From Marinobacter sp. SS13-12 (GTDB taxonomy: Bacteria; Pseudomonadota; Gammaproteobacteria; Pseudomonadales; Oleiphilaceae), in assembly GCF_030227115.1 (NCBI RefSeq), contig NZ_JASSUA010000001.1:2046001-2110000 (forward strand): 64,000 nt of DNA, written 5' to 3'. This document shows positions 25,928 to 35,151 of this stretch, one piece after another. Each line of letters starts with the position of its first letter. Position 1 is the stretch's first letter. Position numbers and translations under genes: made by a program. The notes beneath the pieces are model-generated. The model was not told where the DNA came from. It did no database searches and worked only from the letters and a program-made list of their open reading frames with translations.

Positions 25928-27145
25928 TCAAACCACCTGACCCATCTGGAAGATCGGCAGATACATACCAATAATAAGGCCACCCACCAAAACACCAAGA
26001 ACCACCATAATCATCGGTTCCATCAGCGCAGTCAGGTTATCAACCATGTCGTCAACAACCCCCTCATAGTGGTCAGCAACCTTCTCCAGCATCTCGTCCA
26101 GGTTACCGGACTCCTCACCGATAGATGTCAGTTGAACCGCCATAACCGGAAACACACCGGTGGTTTTCATGGAGGCCTGAAGCTGGGTACCGCTGGAAAC
26201 GTCATCCTTGATTTTCATCACGGCATCGCGATAAATGGCATTACCGGTAGCGCCGGCAACTGAGTCGAGGGCATCCACCAGAGGAACACCTGAAGCGAAG
26301 GTGGTTGAAAGAACCCGGCCAAACTTTGCAACAGCAGATTTATCCAGGATTTCGCCGACAACAGGGAGTTTCAGTAGGTATTTGTCAACTAAATCGGAAA
26401 ATTTCTGTGACCTTCGCACGCTCTCTTTGAATGCAAATATAAAGCCCGCTATCCCGAGGAGCACTATAAACCACCATTTCTGCATCCATTCTGATATCTC
26501 AATAATAAACTGGGTAAACACCGGAAGATCTGCACCAAAGCCCTGGAAGAGGCTCTCGAACTGCGGCACCACTTTTACAAGTAGGATGGCGGTCACGATG
26601 ATTGCGACCACAATAACCGCAATCGGGTAGGTCATGGCCTTCTTGACCTTTTTCTTTAGGATTTCGGTCTTCTCAAGATACATCGCAATTCGGTCGAGCA
26701 TCTGCTCCAGGGCACCGGCCTTTTCACCGGAATCCACCAGGTTGCAGTAGAGGTCGTCAAAATGCTTGGGATGGCGGCGCAAGGCATTGGCAAAGCTTGT
26801 GCCTGATGCCACATCATTGCGGACCGCTGCAATCAGTTCCTTTAATCCCTGGTTTTCTAGACCGTCAGTCACGATATCGAAACTCTGAACCAGGGGCACA
26901 CCGGCTTTCATCATTGTCGCCATCTGCCGTGTAAACATGGCAATATCAAATGGCGTGATTTTTTTACTACCGCCGAATAACGGCTTGGGCTTTTTCTTCA
27001 CCTTGTCTGGCATAATGCCTTGCTTGCGCAACTGGGCCTTTACCAAGGCAAGGTTGGTACCGGATACCTCACCCTTGGACTTATTACCTTTACGGTCTTT
27101 ACCTTCCCAGACGAACGCCTGAAGTTTCTCTGCTTTTTCTGCCAT
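25928..27145 (-). CDS. pilC: Type IV pilus inner-membrane platform protein PilC
   Basis: PilC (GspF family) is the inner-membrane platform on which PilB and PilT drive pilus extension and retraction. The 405-residue protein has the two repeated T2SSF domains, with VPLVQSFDIVTDGLENQ / MLDRIAMYLEKTEILKKK in the first and a second copy starting GRVLSTTFASGVPLVDALDS; three membrane segments are visible (about 170-195, 220-240, 375-400). The gene starts 2 bp after pilB ends, so they are translationally close. It is followed by a repeat and pilD, keeping the standard pilB-pilC-pilD order. Confidence 0.97.
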   Translation of the reverse strand: MAEKAEKLQAFVWEGKDRKGNKSKGEVSGTNLALVKAQLRKQGIMPDKVKKKPKPLFGGSKKITPFDIAMFTRQMATMMKAGVPLVQSFDIVTDGLENQGLKELIAAVRNDVASGTSFANALRRHPKHFDDLYCNLVDSGEKAGALEQMLDRIAMYLEKTEILKKKVKKAMTYPIAVIVVAIIVTAILLVKVVPQFESLFQGFGADLPVFTQFIIEISEWMQKWWFIVLLGIAGFIFAFKESVRRSQKFSDLVDKYLLKLPVVGEILDKSAVAKFGRVLSTTFASGVPLVDALDSVAGATGNAIYRDAVMKIKDDVSSGTQLQASMKTTGVFPVMAVQLTSIGEESGNLDEMLEKVADHYEGVVDDMVDNLTALMEPMIMVVLGVLVGGLIIGMYLPIFQMGQVV

Positions 27146-27147
27146 GC

Positions 27148-28863
27148 TTAATCCTTCGTCACGCGGTTGGCTTCCTCAAGGCTGGTCACACCCTCCATCA
27201 CTTTCTTGAGGGCTGACTGGCGAAGATTCGGGAAGCCTTCGGCCTGTGCCTGCTTTGCAATTTTAATGGAGCTGGCCTCTTCCATAATCATGCTTGCCAG
27301 CTCATCGGTAATCTTGACCACTTCGTAAATCCCGACGCGGCCTTTATATCCTCCATTGCATTTATCACAGCCCTTGGGGCGGTACAACGTGAACCCTGTA
27401 TCAATTTGTTCCTGTGTGAACCCTTCGGCCAAAAGCACGTCCTTGGGGATATCTGCCGCCTGTTTACAGGCATTGCACAGTCGCCGGCCCAGACGCTGGG
27501 CAATGATCAGGCTCACAGACGTGGCGATGTTGAACGCCGGTACCCCCATATTCATCATGCGGGTCAGGGTTTCCGCAGCACTGTTGGTGTGCAGGGTCGA
27601 AAGCACCAGGTGGCCGGTTTGTGCAGCTTTGATGGCAATGTTGGCTGTTTCCAGGTCCCGAATCTCGCCCACCATGATGATGTCCGGGTCCTGGCGCAGG
27701 AAGGCGCGCAACGCTTCCGCAAAACCCAGGCCGACTCTATTATTTACGTTGACCTGGTTGACGCCCTCAAAGTTGATTTCGGCTGGATCTTCCGCAGTGG
27801 AAATATTCCTTTCCGGCGTATTCAGGATATTCAGGCCAGTATAGAGAGAAACGGTCTTACCAGAACCCGTAGGGCCGGTAACCAGTATCATCCCCTGTGG
27901 TTGCTCCAGGGCGTCCATGTACAGTTTCTTCTGCTCTTCCTCGTAACCCAGGACATCGATGCCCAGTTTCGCCTGACTCGGATCCAGAATCCGCAGAACG
28001 ATCTTCTCACCCCAGAGCGTGGGCAGGGTGTTCACCCGGAAATCGATCGCCTTGGTTTTGGAAAGTTTCATCTTGATCCGGCCGTCCTGGGGTACCCGGC
28101 GCTCCGAAATGTCCAGTTGCGCCATAATCTTTATACGAGCCGAGATCTTTGGGGCCAGTTTGATGGAGGGGCGTGACATTTCCTTGAGGATACCGTCCGT
28201 CCGGTAGCGTACCCGGTAGGTCTTTTCATAGGGTTCAAAGTGAACATCCGAGGCACCGCCACGAATCGCGTCAAGCAACATTTTGTTGACGTACTTAACT
28301 ATCGGCGCATCGTCCACGTCCGTAGCTGCTACTACTGCATCGTCTTCCTGCTCACCGCCTTCTGTCTCCACGCCCTCGAGATCAGCATCATCGAGGTCGC
28401 CCATCGAACTGTCCTGGGACTCAAGGTATTTATCAATGGCTGCCCGGAGTTTTGCATCGTCTACCAGGATGGCATCGGTGCTCAGGCCAGTATTGAACTT
28501 GATCTCATCCAGTGCCTGAATATTGGTCGGGTCCGAAACCGCAATAAACAAACGATTACCTCTCTTATAGAGAGGCAGAGCGTTGTGCTTGCGGACCAGT
28601 TTCTCGTCAACCACCTTCTCCGGCATCATTTCCGGTAGAAAAGAGCTGAGATCCAACACTGACACCCCGAACTCCATCGCAGCTGAGAAGGCTAGCCCAC
28701 TGCTATTTGCGAGCTCGTTTTGCACCAAGTAGGTAATTAATGGGATTTTGTTCTGGGAGGCTTGGATAAAGGCTTCTTTAGCTGTTGCCTCGTCCAGTAG
28801 CCCATCCTCGACAAAGCGCCGGGCAAGCCCTGTCAGCGTAACGTTGGAATTGTTAGTAGCCAT
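27148..28863 (-). CDS. pilB: Type IV pilus assembly ATPase PilB
   Basis: PilB is the hexameric GspE-family ATPase that powers pilus extension. The 571-residue protein has an N-terminal MshEN-like domain, the phosphate-binding Walker A GPTGSGKTVSLYTGL, an Asp box region around STAEDPAEI, Walker B GEIRDLETANIA, a His box GHLVLSTLHTNSAAETL, and a C-terminal zinc-binding set of Cys (CNACKQ and CDKCNGG). The start at 28863 gives the normal MATNNSNVTLTGLARR N terminus. It is divergent from pilA across a 307-bp AT-rich gap. Confidence 0.97.
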   Translation of the reverse strand: MATNNSNVTLTGLARRFVEDGLLDEATAKEAFIQASQNKIPLITYLVQNELANSSGLAFSAAMEFGVSVLDLSSFLPEMMPEKVVDEKLVRKHNALPLYKRGNRLFIAVSDPTNIQALDEIKFNTGLSTDAILVDDAKLRAAIDKYLESQDSSMGDLDDADLEGVETEGGEQEDDAVVAATDVDDAPIVKYVNKMLLDAIRGGASDVHFEPYEKTYRVRYRTDGILKEMSRPSIKLAPKISARIKIMAQLDISERRVPQDGRIKMKLSKTKAIDFRVNTLPTLWGEKIVLRILDPSQAKLGIDVLGYEEEQKKLYMDALEQPQGMILVTGPTGSGKTVSLYTGLNILNTPERNISTAEDPAEINFEGVNQVNVNNRVGLGFAEALRAFLRQDPDIIMVGEIRDLETANIAIKAAQTGHLVLSTLHTNSAAETLTRMMNMGVPAFNIATSVSLIIAQRLGRRLCNACKQAADIPKDVLLAEGFTQEQIDTGFTLYRPKGCDKCNGGYKGRVGIYEVVKITDELASMIMEEASSIKIAKQAQAEGFPNLRQSALKKVMEGVTSLEEANRVTKD

Positions 28864-29170
28864 AAAGGATTTAAGAATGCCGCCTAAGTTGCTGAAATTT
28901 TGTCAGGTGTGAATTACTCAGAGTTTAGATGGATGGGGTGGGTTTGGAAAGTAAGCGTTTGTGATCGCAGAGGTGACCAAAAGCGTCAGTGATTGACGAG
29001 AACAGGCACTTCGAGGCTCGATTGATAGCGTAGGCAATGGCGGCATAAAAAAAACAGGGTGTTGATAATATAGAATAAATTAAAATAAATTTCATTTGGC
29101 ACGCGCTGTGCTTGTGATCTTGCAGGCTGCTCCCTTTGGAGTGTGACTGACGAAATCTCGGAGATAAATT
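28864..29170 (+). promoter_or_regulatory. Divergent pilB/pilA intergenic region
   Basis: This 307-bp gap holds no supportable gene (a short antisense frame from 29185 to 28925 has no coding features). The pilA side has an AT-rich tract (29060-29092, such as ATAGAATAAATTAAAATAAA), which could be a PilR or IHF site, the sigma-54 promoter at 29097-29112, and a leader of about 48 bp with CGGAGATAAATT before the ATG. The pilB promoter is not identified. Confidence 0.55.
29097..29112 (+). promoter_or_regulatory. Sigma-54 promoter of pilA
   Basis: TGGCACGCGCTGTGCT matches the -24/-12 consensus (TGGCAC then a GC element), with exactly 10 bp between the invariant GG (29098-29099) and GC (29110-29111). 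Transcription would begin near 29123, about 48 bp before the ATG. Known pilA genes in Pseudomonas are RpoN-dependent and activated by PilR, so the same control is likely here. Confidence 0.88.
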
Positions 29171-29611
29171 ATGAAAAAAGTTCAACAGGGTTTTACGCTG
29201 ATCGAACTGATGATCGTAGTCGCGATCATTGGTATTCTGGCGGCGGTTGCTATCCCGGCTTATCAGGATTACACAATCCGTGCCAAACTGACTGAGGCAA
29301 TGTCTGTGGCGTCCCAGGCAAAAACTGCGGTTTCAGAATATTACATTTCGCAGGGTTCTATGCCTGCAGACCAAGCTGCGGCCGGACTAGACCTTCCTGG
29401 CGCATATTCTACCGATGTTGTTCAAGACATGACCTATACTAAAACAAGTGACACGGTCGGCGTGATTACGATGGATATCGAAGCTGTTGGCGGTGATACT
29501 CTTGCAGGTGAAAACTTCCTGCTGACCGGCACAGGCACGTCTACTAACGTAACTTGGGCGTGTACCGCTGGCACAATCGATGCCAAATACCTGCCGTCTA
29601 ACTGTCGTTAA
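29171..29611 (+). CDS. pilA: Type IVa major pilin PilA
   Basis: The 146-residue prepilin starts with a 7-residue leader MKKVQQG cut by PilD before Phe8, then [19 protein letters not shown], the hydrophobic N-terminal helix with the required Glu at mature position 5. The globular part ends with a Cys pair (C131 and C145, in TWACT and SNCR), the usual C-terminal disulfide loop. It is the pilus fibre subunit. A sigma-54 promoter precedes it and a hairpin with U-run follows; the next genes are a GT-C transferase and a TfpX/TfpZ-type accessory protein, as in pilin-modification loci of Pseudomonas. Confidence 0.97.
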   Translation: MKKVQQGFTLIELMIVVAIIGILAAVAIPAYQDYTIRAKLTEAMSVASQAKTAVSEYYISQGSMPADQAAAGLDLPGAYSTDVVQDMTYTKTSDTVGVITMDIEAVGGDTLAGENFLLTGTGTSTNVTWACTAGTIDAKYLPSNCR

Positions 29612-29636
29612 TCGACAGTGGCTGAGCAGCTAAGAG

Positions 29637-29659
29637 AAAGCGCCTCCGGGCGCTTTTTT
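29637..29659 (+). terminator. Rho-independent terminator between pilA and the GT-C gene
   Basis: The stem AAAGCGCC / GGCGCTTT with loop TCCG is followed by a T run, 26 bp past the pilA stop. A smaller hairpin ACTGTCG...CGACAGT spans the stop codon (29601-29619). As the next gene starts 4 bp after the T run, this is likely an attenuator that makes pilA mRNA much more abundant than the downstream genes. Confidence 0.9.
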
Positions 29660-29662
29660 ACT

Positions 29663-31369
29663 ATGTGGATATTAAACAACGCTTACTTTCAGGTTCTGAT
29701 CGCCTCCCTGCTGACAGTCGCGGTCTATGCGCTTGGGTTTTCCGGCGGCTTCTACTTCGATGATGAGTGGAATATTCTGAGGAATCAGGCGTTACAGCTT
29801 GATTCACTGGCATTCGAAGGGCTTTGGAATGCTGCGCTTTCTGGTACCGCCGGGCCCCTGGGTCGTCCCATATCAGTGTTGAGTTTTGCGCTTAATCATG
29901 TCTTTTTCGGACTGGACCCTTTCTATTTTAAGCTTGTCAACCTGACTATTCATGTGTTCTGCGGTTGGGTTATTTACGCTTTGGCTCTCGCGCTCAGCGA
30001 ACACCTTCCCAAGATGCCCGTGCAACGTAGGCATCTGTTTGCTTTCCTGGTGATGTTGCTCTGGCTGTTGCACCCACTAAATCTGAGTACCGTTTTGTAT
30101 CCTGTTCAGCGTATGGCTTCCCTGAGCGCGCTCTTTTGCCTGCTTGGTATGTTCGCCTACGTTAAGGCACGGCATGTATCTCGGGCAGGGTGGGGAGCCC
30201 GGGCAGGCTTGTACGCCCTCTCGTTCCTGGTATTTTGGCCTTTGGCCATGTACAGCAAGGAAAACGCCTTGTTGTTCCCAATCTATCTGTTTCTCATAGA
30301 GCTCGTTTTTCTGAAATTCCAAAACCCTGCAGAGGGCAAAACAAGCCGGGTCATAGTGCTTTCATACGGCGTATTGTTCGTCCTACCCGGTGTCCTCCTC
30401 TCGCTTTATCTTGTTTTTTTCTTTCCTGACTGGATCCTGAACGGCTATGCAAACCGGGATTTCTCTCTCGGAGAGCGGTTATTGACTCAGTCTCGTGTGA
30501 TAGCTTTCTATTTGGGGCAGGTCTTCTTGCCTATAAACAGTAGCCTGGGTCTATTCCATGATGATTTTGCCCTGTCAACATCACTCTTATCCCCCTGGAC
30601 CACGGTCGTAGCGGTCCTATTTGTCTTCGTTGCAGTCGTCGCGGCATTTTCCGGTATCAGAAAATATCCGGTGATTGCATTCGGAGTGCTATTTTTTTTA
30701 GCGGCCCATTCGATGGAATCTACGATTTTCTCCCTTGAACTGGTGCATGAGCATCGAAACTACCTGGCGATTTTTTCAGTCCTGTTTGCTATTGCTTATT
30801 ACCTGGTGATTGGTTCAGACAAATTTTCGTCACTACGGGTCCTTCTCGCTGGTAGTCTGATTATTTTCTTTGGGCTAACAACTCTGACAAGAGCTGCAGT
30901 GTGGGGAGAGCCTGTGGTTCACGTGATAACTGAGGTGTCTAATCACCCACTGTCGCCAAGAGCCAACTATGGTTTGGGCAAGCAGTATGCAATCTATGCT
31001 AATGCTCTTGACGGCTCGGCTCAGAAAACTGAAGCAATCCAGAGCGCAGTCAAATATTTTGAGAAAAGCGCGGAACTGAGGGCAAGTTACGTCGATGGTT
31101 TGTTCGGGTTGCTCATGTTAGAGGGACTAGAGGGCCACCAAATGAGCGAGGAATCGTATCGTTCATTACTCCGCCGGCTTCGAATCGCTCCGTTCTCCAA
31201 TAACACCTATAACTATTTACACGGAGTTCTAAGCTGCCTGGAGGCCGGAGACTGTGAAATATCAAATAGGAAGATGAATGAGATTTTTGATGCTTGCCGC
31301 GACAATCCCGGGTTTTCTGGTAAACACGCTCGCAATGTACAGGAACGCTACCAACGGTATCGAAAATGA
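29663..31369 (+). CDS. Predicted GT-C membrane glycosyltransferase, possibly for pilin
   Basis: A 568-residue integral membrane protein with about ten helices. It begins MWILNNAYFQVLIASLL, has the early acidic loop FYFDDEWNIL that marks metal- or lipid-sugar-dependent GT-C enzymes, GRPISVLSFALNHVFFGLDPF, and LLHPLNLSTVLYPVQRMASL, and it ends in a soluble region of TPR-like helices (about residues 430-568). The layout recalls TMTC/PMT-like transferases. Lying directly after pilA and before a TfpX/TfpZ-type gene, it probably adds a sugar to the pilin, comparable to TfpW; this is inference. An in-frame start at 29618 would lie before the terminator and is not used. Overlaps the next gene by 4 bp. 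Confidence 0.72.
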   Translation: MWILNNAYFQVLIASLLTVAVYALGFSGGFYFDDEWNILRNQALQLDSLAFEGLWNAALSGTAGPLGRPISVLSFALNHVFFGLDPFYFKLVNLTIHVFCGWVIYALALALSEHLPKMPVQRRHLFAFLVMLLWLLHPLNLSTVLYPVQRMASLSALFCLLGMFAYVKARHVSRAGWGARAGLYALSFLVFWPLAMYSKENALLFPIYLFLIELVFLKFQNPAEGKTSRVIVLSYGVLFVLPGVLLSLYLVFFFPDWILNGYANRDFSLGERLLTQSRVIAFYLGQVFLPINSSLGLFHDDFALSTSLLSPWTTVVAVLFVFVAVVAAFSGIRKYPVIAFGVLFFLAAHSMESTIFSLELVHEHRNYLAIFSVLFAIAYYLVIGSDKFSSLRVLLAGSLIIFFGLTTLTRAAVWGEPVVHVITEVSNHPLSPRANYGLGKQYAIYANALDGSAQKTEAIQSAVKYFEKSAELRASYVDGLFGLLMLEGLEGHQMSEESYRSLLRRLRIAPFSNNTYNYLHGVLSCLEAGDCEISNRKMNEIFDACRDNPGFSGKHARNVQERYQRYRK

Positions 31370-32079
31370 ATCCAGGCCTGAATAGACGCTCGGTCTTTGG
31401 GCTAAGTTTACTCGATACTGCTGTATTTTCAGTGGCAATTATTGTACTTATTAAACGATGGTATCCTGATTTTTATTCAAATCTTTACGAGGTTAACCTA
31501 AAGCTTGCGGCTTTTTTAAGCCTTATTTTTTTATTAGGTCCGGTAATCAATGTTTTAATTTATAAACCTCAACGCGATAAGTATGTTAACGATCTCAGTG
31601 TGCTCTACATCCTTAAGCTTGTTGTATTGGGTGTTGGGCTTCATTTGGCCTACACCCAGCGACCGGTTTTAGTGGCGTTTTCTGTCGATAGGCTTGTTGT
31701 TGTGCAAGCCCATCAGACTGAGATGGGGAGGATTCCTCCGGAAATAATGAAATTGATGATCAGCTCTGAGGCTCCACCGTTAATCGCTGCGAGGGAATTG
31801 CCTAAGGATGACCTGAGTTTAATTTTCGAAGTTATGAGTGGCGGTGTTGATATTGAGTATCGGCCTGCCCACTATGAAAGGTTCAAGCACCAACGTGAAC
31901 GCTTTTATCATCGAATGTGCAATTCTGAGATTGACGTCAAGGATTTTGGGGTTAACTTTGACAGGAACTGCGGCTCGATAGCTGTTCCTTTGGTTTATGA
32001 CACGGATGAATTTGCTATCGCTGTGTTTGATAGCGAACACGAGACCATACGCAGAGTTATTTTTCAGGACCCATGGTAA
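31366..32079 (+). CDS. TfpX/TfpZ-family type IV pilin accessory protein
   Basis: A 237-residue protein with N-terminal membrane helices (about residues 10-30, 45-65 and 80-98) and a soluble C-terminal part. The order LIFLLGPVINVLIYKPQRDK, LHLAYTQRPVLVAFSVDRLVVV matches the TfpX/TfpZ family, proteins encoded beside pilA in Pseudomonas and needed for normal assembly of their own pilin type; the mechanism is unknown. Start overlaps the end of the GT-C gene (ATGA). From here to about 36.3 kb the DNA is visibly more AT-rich than the flanks, which suggests the locus came by transfer together with its pilin allele. Confidence 0.85.
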   Translation: MNPGLNRRSVFGLSLLDTAVFSVAIIVLIKRWYPDFYSNLYEVNLKLAAFLSLIFLLGPVINVLIYKPQRDKYVNDLSVLYILKLVVLGVGLHLAYTQRPVLVAFSVDRLVVVQAHQTEMGRIPPEIMKLMISSEAPPLIAARELPKDDLSLIFEVMSGGVDIEYRPAHYERFKHQRERFYHRMCNSEIDVKDFGVNFDRNCGSIAVPLVYDTDEFAIAVFDSEHETIRRVIFQDPW

Positions 32080-32110
32080 TAAAACCAGAATCTAGGGCAT
32101 TGGTTAAGGT

Positions 32111-32965
32111 ATGGAAAACGTTACGATAGTTATACCCGCAAAAAACGAAGTCGAATCCCTGAAGGTATTGTTGCCAAAAATTAGGCAATTGCATTACGAC
32201 ATTGAAATTATTGTTGTGAATGACGGTTCAACTGATGAGACAAGTCGCGTATGTTCAGAGGCCTCAGTTACCGAAATTATTCATCCTTATTCTAAAGGCA
32301 ATGGGGCTGCCATAAAGACTGGGGCAAGGGCCGCCTCAGGCGATATTATTCTCTTTATGGACGGAGATGGTCAGCATTCGCCAGATGATATTTCGCGGTT
32401 GATTGATAAGGTGGAAAGCGGCTTTGACCTGGTGGTTGGTGCCAGACAGACCGGATCACAGGCCAGCGTGGGACGGAGTATGGCCAACCGATTTTACAAT
32501 AGATTATCAAGCTATATGACGGGTCAAAAAGTTGAGGATTTGACCTCTGGTTTCAGAGCTGTTCGCAAAGATATGTTTTTACAGTTTTTGAACTTGCTAC
32601 CCAATGGCTTTTCATACCCCACGACGTCGACAATGGCTTTTTTCCGCGCGGGTTACACCGTTGGATATGTTCCTATTGATGCCTCACAGCGAGTCGGTCA
32701 AAGTCATATAAAGCCATTTCGAGACGGGATTCGCTTTCTTTTAATAATTTTTAAAATTGGAACTCTGTATTCGCCCTTAAAGATATTCGTTCCTATGGCG
32801 GTTGCAGTGTTTGGATTGGGCTTGATGCGCTACATTTATACCTATTTGGCTGTTGGGTCTTTCACGAACATGTCGGCTACACTTTTTGTCGCTTCTGCCC
32901 AGATTTTCCTTATTGGTCTGGTTTCCGAACAGCTAACTTCGTTGATGTACAAAGATGATAGGTAG
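32111..32965 (+). CDS. Family 2 glycosyltransferase, DPM-synthase-like
   Basis: A 284-residue GT-A fold transferase with two C-terminal membrane helices (about 215-240 and 250-275). Motifs include VTIVIPAKNEVESL, VVNDGSTDETS, the DXD-type DGDGQHSPDDI, and DLTSGFRAVR. Such enzymes move a sugar from a nucleotide donor to a lipid carrier such as undecaprenyl phosphate. It might make the lipid-linked donor for the GT-C transferase two genes upstream, which would complete a pilin-glycosylation pathway; that link is inference. The ATG at 32111 follows AAGG. It is 31 bp after the accessory gene. Confidence 0.88.
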   Translation: MENVTIVIPAKNEVESLKVLLPKIRQLHYDIEIIVVNDGSTDETSRVCSEASVTEIIHPYSKGNGAAIKTGARAASGDIILFMDGDGQHSPDDISRLIDKVESGFDLVVGARQTGSQASVGRSMANRFYNRLSSYMTGQKVEDLTSGFRAVRKDMFLQFLNLLPNGFSYPTTSTMAFFRAGYTVGYVPIDASQRVGQSHIKPFRDGIRFLLIIFKIGTLYSPLKIFVPMAVAVFGLGLMRYIYTYLAVGSFTNMSATLFVASAQIFLIGLVSEQLTSLMYKDDR

Positions 32966-32994
32966 CAACTATCTGACTTTTTTTGTTATGTTGA

Positions 32995-34041
32995 ATGATC
33001 ATGTCTAAAGTCGTCGCGCTTTTTCCAGCTCATCCTGCCCAGTTATGGCTTATGTTATCGGTAAAGTCATGGATTCAAGAGGTCGACCAAAGTGTTCAGT
33101 TCAAATGGTTCTTCCGGGACAAAGACGTAACTCTATCACTTGCCAGTTCCCTTGGATTAGAGGGTGTCGTGGTATCGAAGGCTTCGTCGGGGTTATTCGG
33201 GAACGCGGTTGAGCTGACTGTTAATATTTTTCGATGCGTTTACTATACCAAGAAATACGGAATTGATTTATGGCTAACGAAATATGGTTGCGGGAATATT
33301 GCGGCGAAGATTTTAAATAAGAAAAGTATCAGCTTTAACGATGATGACGAAGATGTTGTTCCGTTGATTGCAAAGACCAGTTATCCCTTTGCCGATTTGC
33401 TGTTATTTCCAAAATTTACGAGAAACATAAAGTTCTATAAGAAATCAATCTACTATAACGGACTCCATGAATCAGCGTATTTAACTAATGACAGAGCAAA
33501 GTCTGAAGCGCCGCATAATAATTCAGAGAGTAGATATGCTCTAGTTCGTATATCTGCTTTAAAATCACACCATGATGTAGGACGCAGTGGAATCAGTTTA
33601 GAGTTTTTGGATAAACTGGTTGACGAGCTTGAGGAGCGAAATATCAGTGTATACATCAGCTCCGAATCCAGGTTGCCACCCCGATTCTCGTCAATGGTTC
33701 GAAATGCCGATGTATCGGAGATTCACGAGTTTCTCGCAGGCGCATGTTTTTATGTGGGAGACAGTCAGACTATGGCAATCGAGGCGAGCCTTCTCAGTGT
33801 TCCAACGCTGCGCATTTCGGATTTTGATAACCTGTCGGTAATCAACTACCTTGAAAAACAGGGTTTGATAATCAGTTTCCCCCCGGACGACACCTCCTCG
33901 CTCAGTTATTTGGCTTCGTTTCTTGATAATTACGAACAACGGTACGCTTCATTTTCTCAGCAGGTAAGACGGGTTCGGAATTCATTCGATGATACCCGTG
34001 AAGTGTTTGGCCAGGCCGTATTAAAACTGTTGCAGGGGTGA
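32995..34041 (+). CDS. DUF354-like putative glycosyltransferase
   Basis: A 348-residue protein with the features of the DUF354 group, GT-B-like proteins of surface-polysaccharide loci: SFNDDDEDVVPL, YPFADLLLFPKF, YNGLHESAYL, VRISALKSHHDVG, and a C-terminal YVGDSQTMAIEASLLSVPTLR resembling the nucleotide-sugar site of GT-B enzymes. No signal peptide is seen. The first ATG is at 32995; another at 33001 is equally possible and there is no strong ribosome site. AT-rich like its neighbours. The sugar and acceptor are unknown. Confidence 0.72.
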   Translation: MIMSKVVALFPAHPAQLWLMLSVKSWIQEVDQSVQFKWFFRDKDVTLSLASSLGLEGVVVSKASSGLFGNAVELTVNIFRCVYYTKKYGIDLWLTKYGCGNIAAKILNKKSISFNDDDEDVVPLIAKTSYPFADLLLFPKFTRNIKFYKKSIYYNGLHESAYLTNDRAKSEAPHNNSESRYALVRISALKSHHDVGRSGISLEFLDKLVDELEERNISVYISSESRLPPRFSSMVRNADVSEIHEFLAGACFYVGDSQTMAIEASLLSVPTLRISDFDNLSVINYLEKQGLIISFPPDDTSSLSYLASFLDNYEQRYASFSQQVRRVRNSFDDTREVFGQAVLKLLQG

Positions 34042-34045
34042 TGGC

Positions 34046-35107
34046 GTGAAAGCGGTTTTAGTAACTTGCGGGTTGTCGGACGCCAAGCTGAGCGGGAAGC
34101 TCGCTGGTCTCATGTCAAGTTGTCTGGTGGATCGAATAATTCTTGTTCGCAAACACCCCTTGAAAGGCGGGAAAATAGTTAACGTCAATCCGCCGGTATG
34201 GATTGCTCGTTCCCGTATTTTATTTGAGATGTGGCGTTTTTTTTTGGTTTTGTTCTATGGCTATCGTCATCGTGTTGAGCTGTTCGTCGGAATCCAAGCG
34301 CAAATGCATGGGTCTGTGGCGGTTTTGGTTGCCGCGTTACTGGGGGCGAAAAGTGCACTCTGGCTAATAGGGAGTGATCTCCTCATCCACTCCAGGCACA
34401 GCGTTTTTGCGCCCATTATCAGGTATTCTATTCGTAGGTCTGACACGGTTTTTGTCATGGGTGATTACTCAAGGCAGCTAGTGAAGGAGGTGTGCGGGCG
34501 AATCTGTCGAGTTTTCGTTCTGCAAGTGGTCTGCAAGCAAGGCCCGATGCATAGAGTAGATCTTCCAGACAAGAAGTGGGATTTGCTGTTCGCCGGAAAC
34601 CTCGTTGATGTTAAGGACCCTCTCGCAGCGATATCGATTTTTTCGCGAGTTCATGATGTAATTCCGACGGCACGGTTTTGCATGATAGGCGAAGGATATC
34701 TCATGGATGAAATTGTTAAGCACATCAAATGCAGAGGGTTGCAGGCCTGTGTTGACGTGCTTGGCCAGGTTTCCGAACCCCTTAATTACATAGGGGCCTC
34801 GAGGCTTTTGATTATCCCATCCAAGAGTGAGGGTTTACCCTCGGTTTTGATTGAAGCGTCAAAATTGGGCGTTCCGGTTGTTGCCTCTTTGGTCGGAGAG
34901 ATCACGAATCTTTCTCAAGAGTCTAGCGGTATTATAGGGGCCGCATCCGGAAACACTGATTCGTTCGTCGAGCCGTCTCTAAGGCTTTTGTTAAACGAAA
35001 ATGTTTATCATCGAGCCTCTGACTCTATTCTGGAATTTGGTATTTCCCATTGTAGAAAATGGTCAATAGAAAACCAAAAAGTGGTCTGGGAAAAAGCGAT
35101 TATTTAA
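34046..35107 (+). CDS. Glycosyltransferase family 4 protein
   Basis: A 353-residue GT-B glycosyltransferase. The C-terminal half holds the family pattern: DLLFAGNLVDVKDPLAAI, MIGEGYLMDEI, then IIPSKSEGLPSVLIEASKLGVPVVASLVGE, the EX7E motif region that binds the donor nucleotide. The N-terminal part includes GIQAQMHGSV and a short hydrophobic patch but no clear helix. GTG at 34046 starts 4 bp after the previous stop. It ends the plus-strand run; the next gene is convergent. Confidence 0.88.
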   Translation: MKAVLVTCGLSDAKLSGKLAGLMSSCLVDRIILVRKHPLKGGKIVNVNPPVWIARSRILFEMWRFFLVLFYGYRHRVELFVGIQAQMHGSVAVLVAALLGAKSALWLIGSDLLIHSRHSVFAPIIRYSIRRSDTVFVMGDYSRQLVKEVCGRICRVFVLQVVCKQGPMHRVDLPDKKWDLLFAGNLVDVKDPLAAISIFSRVHDVIPTARFCMIGEGYLMDEIVKHIKCRGLQACVDVLGQVSEPLNYIGASRLLIIPSKSEGLPSVLIEASKLGVPVVASLVGEITNLSQESSGIIGAASGNTDSFVEPSLRLLLNENVYHRASDSILEFGISHCRKWSIENQKVVWEKAII

Positions 35108-35151
35108 TGATTAGGGAAAATTACCGTGTTTTAGCTACGCCCTTGAAGAAA

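Noticed and set aside
28925..29185. 86-codon minus-strand frame in the pilA promoter region
   Set aside because: It overlaps the sigma-54 promoter and the pilA start and shows no coding features.
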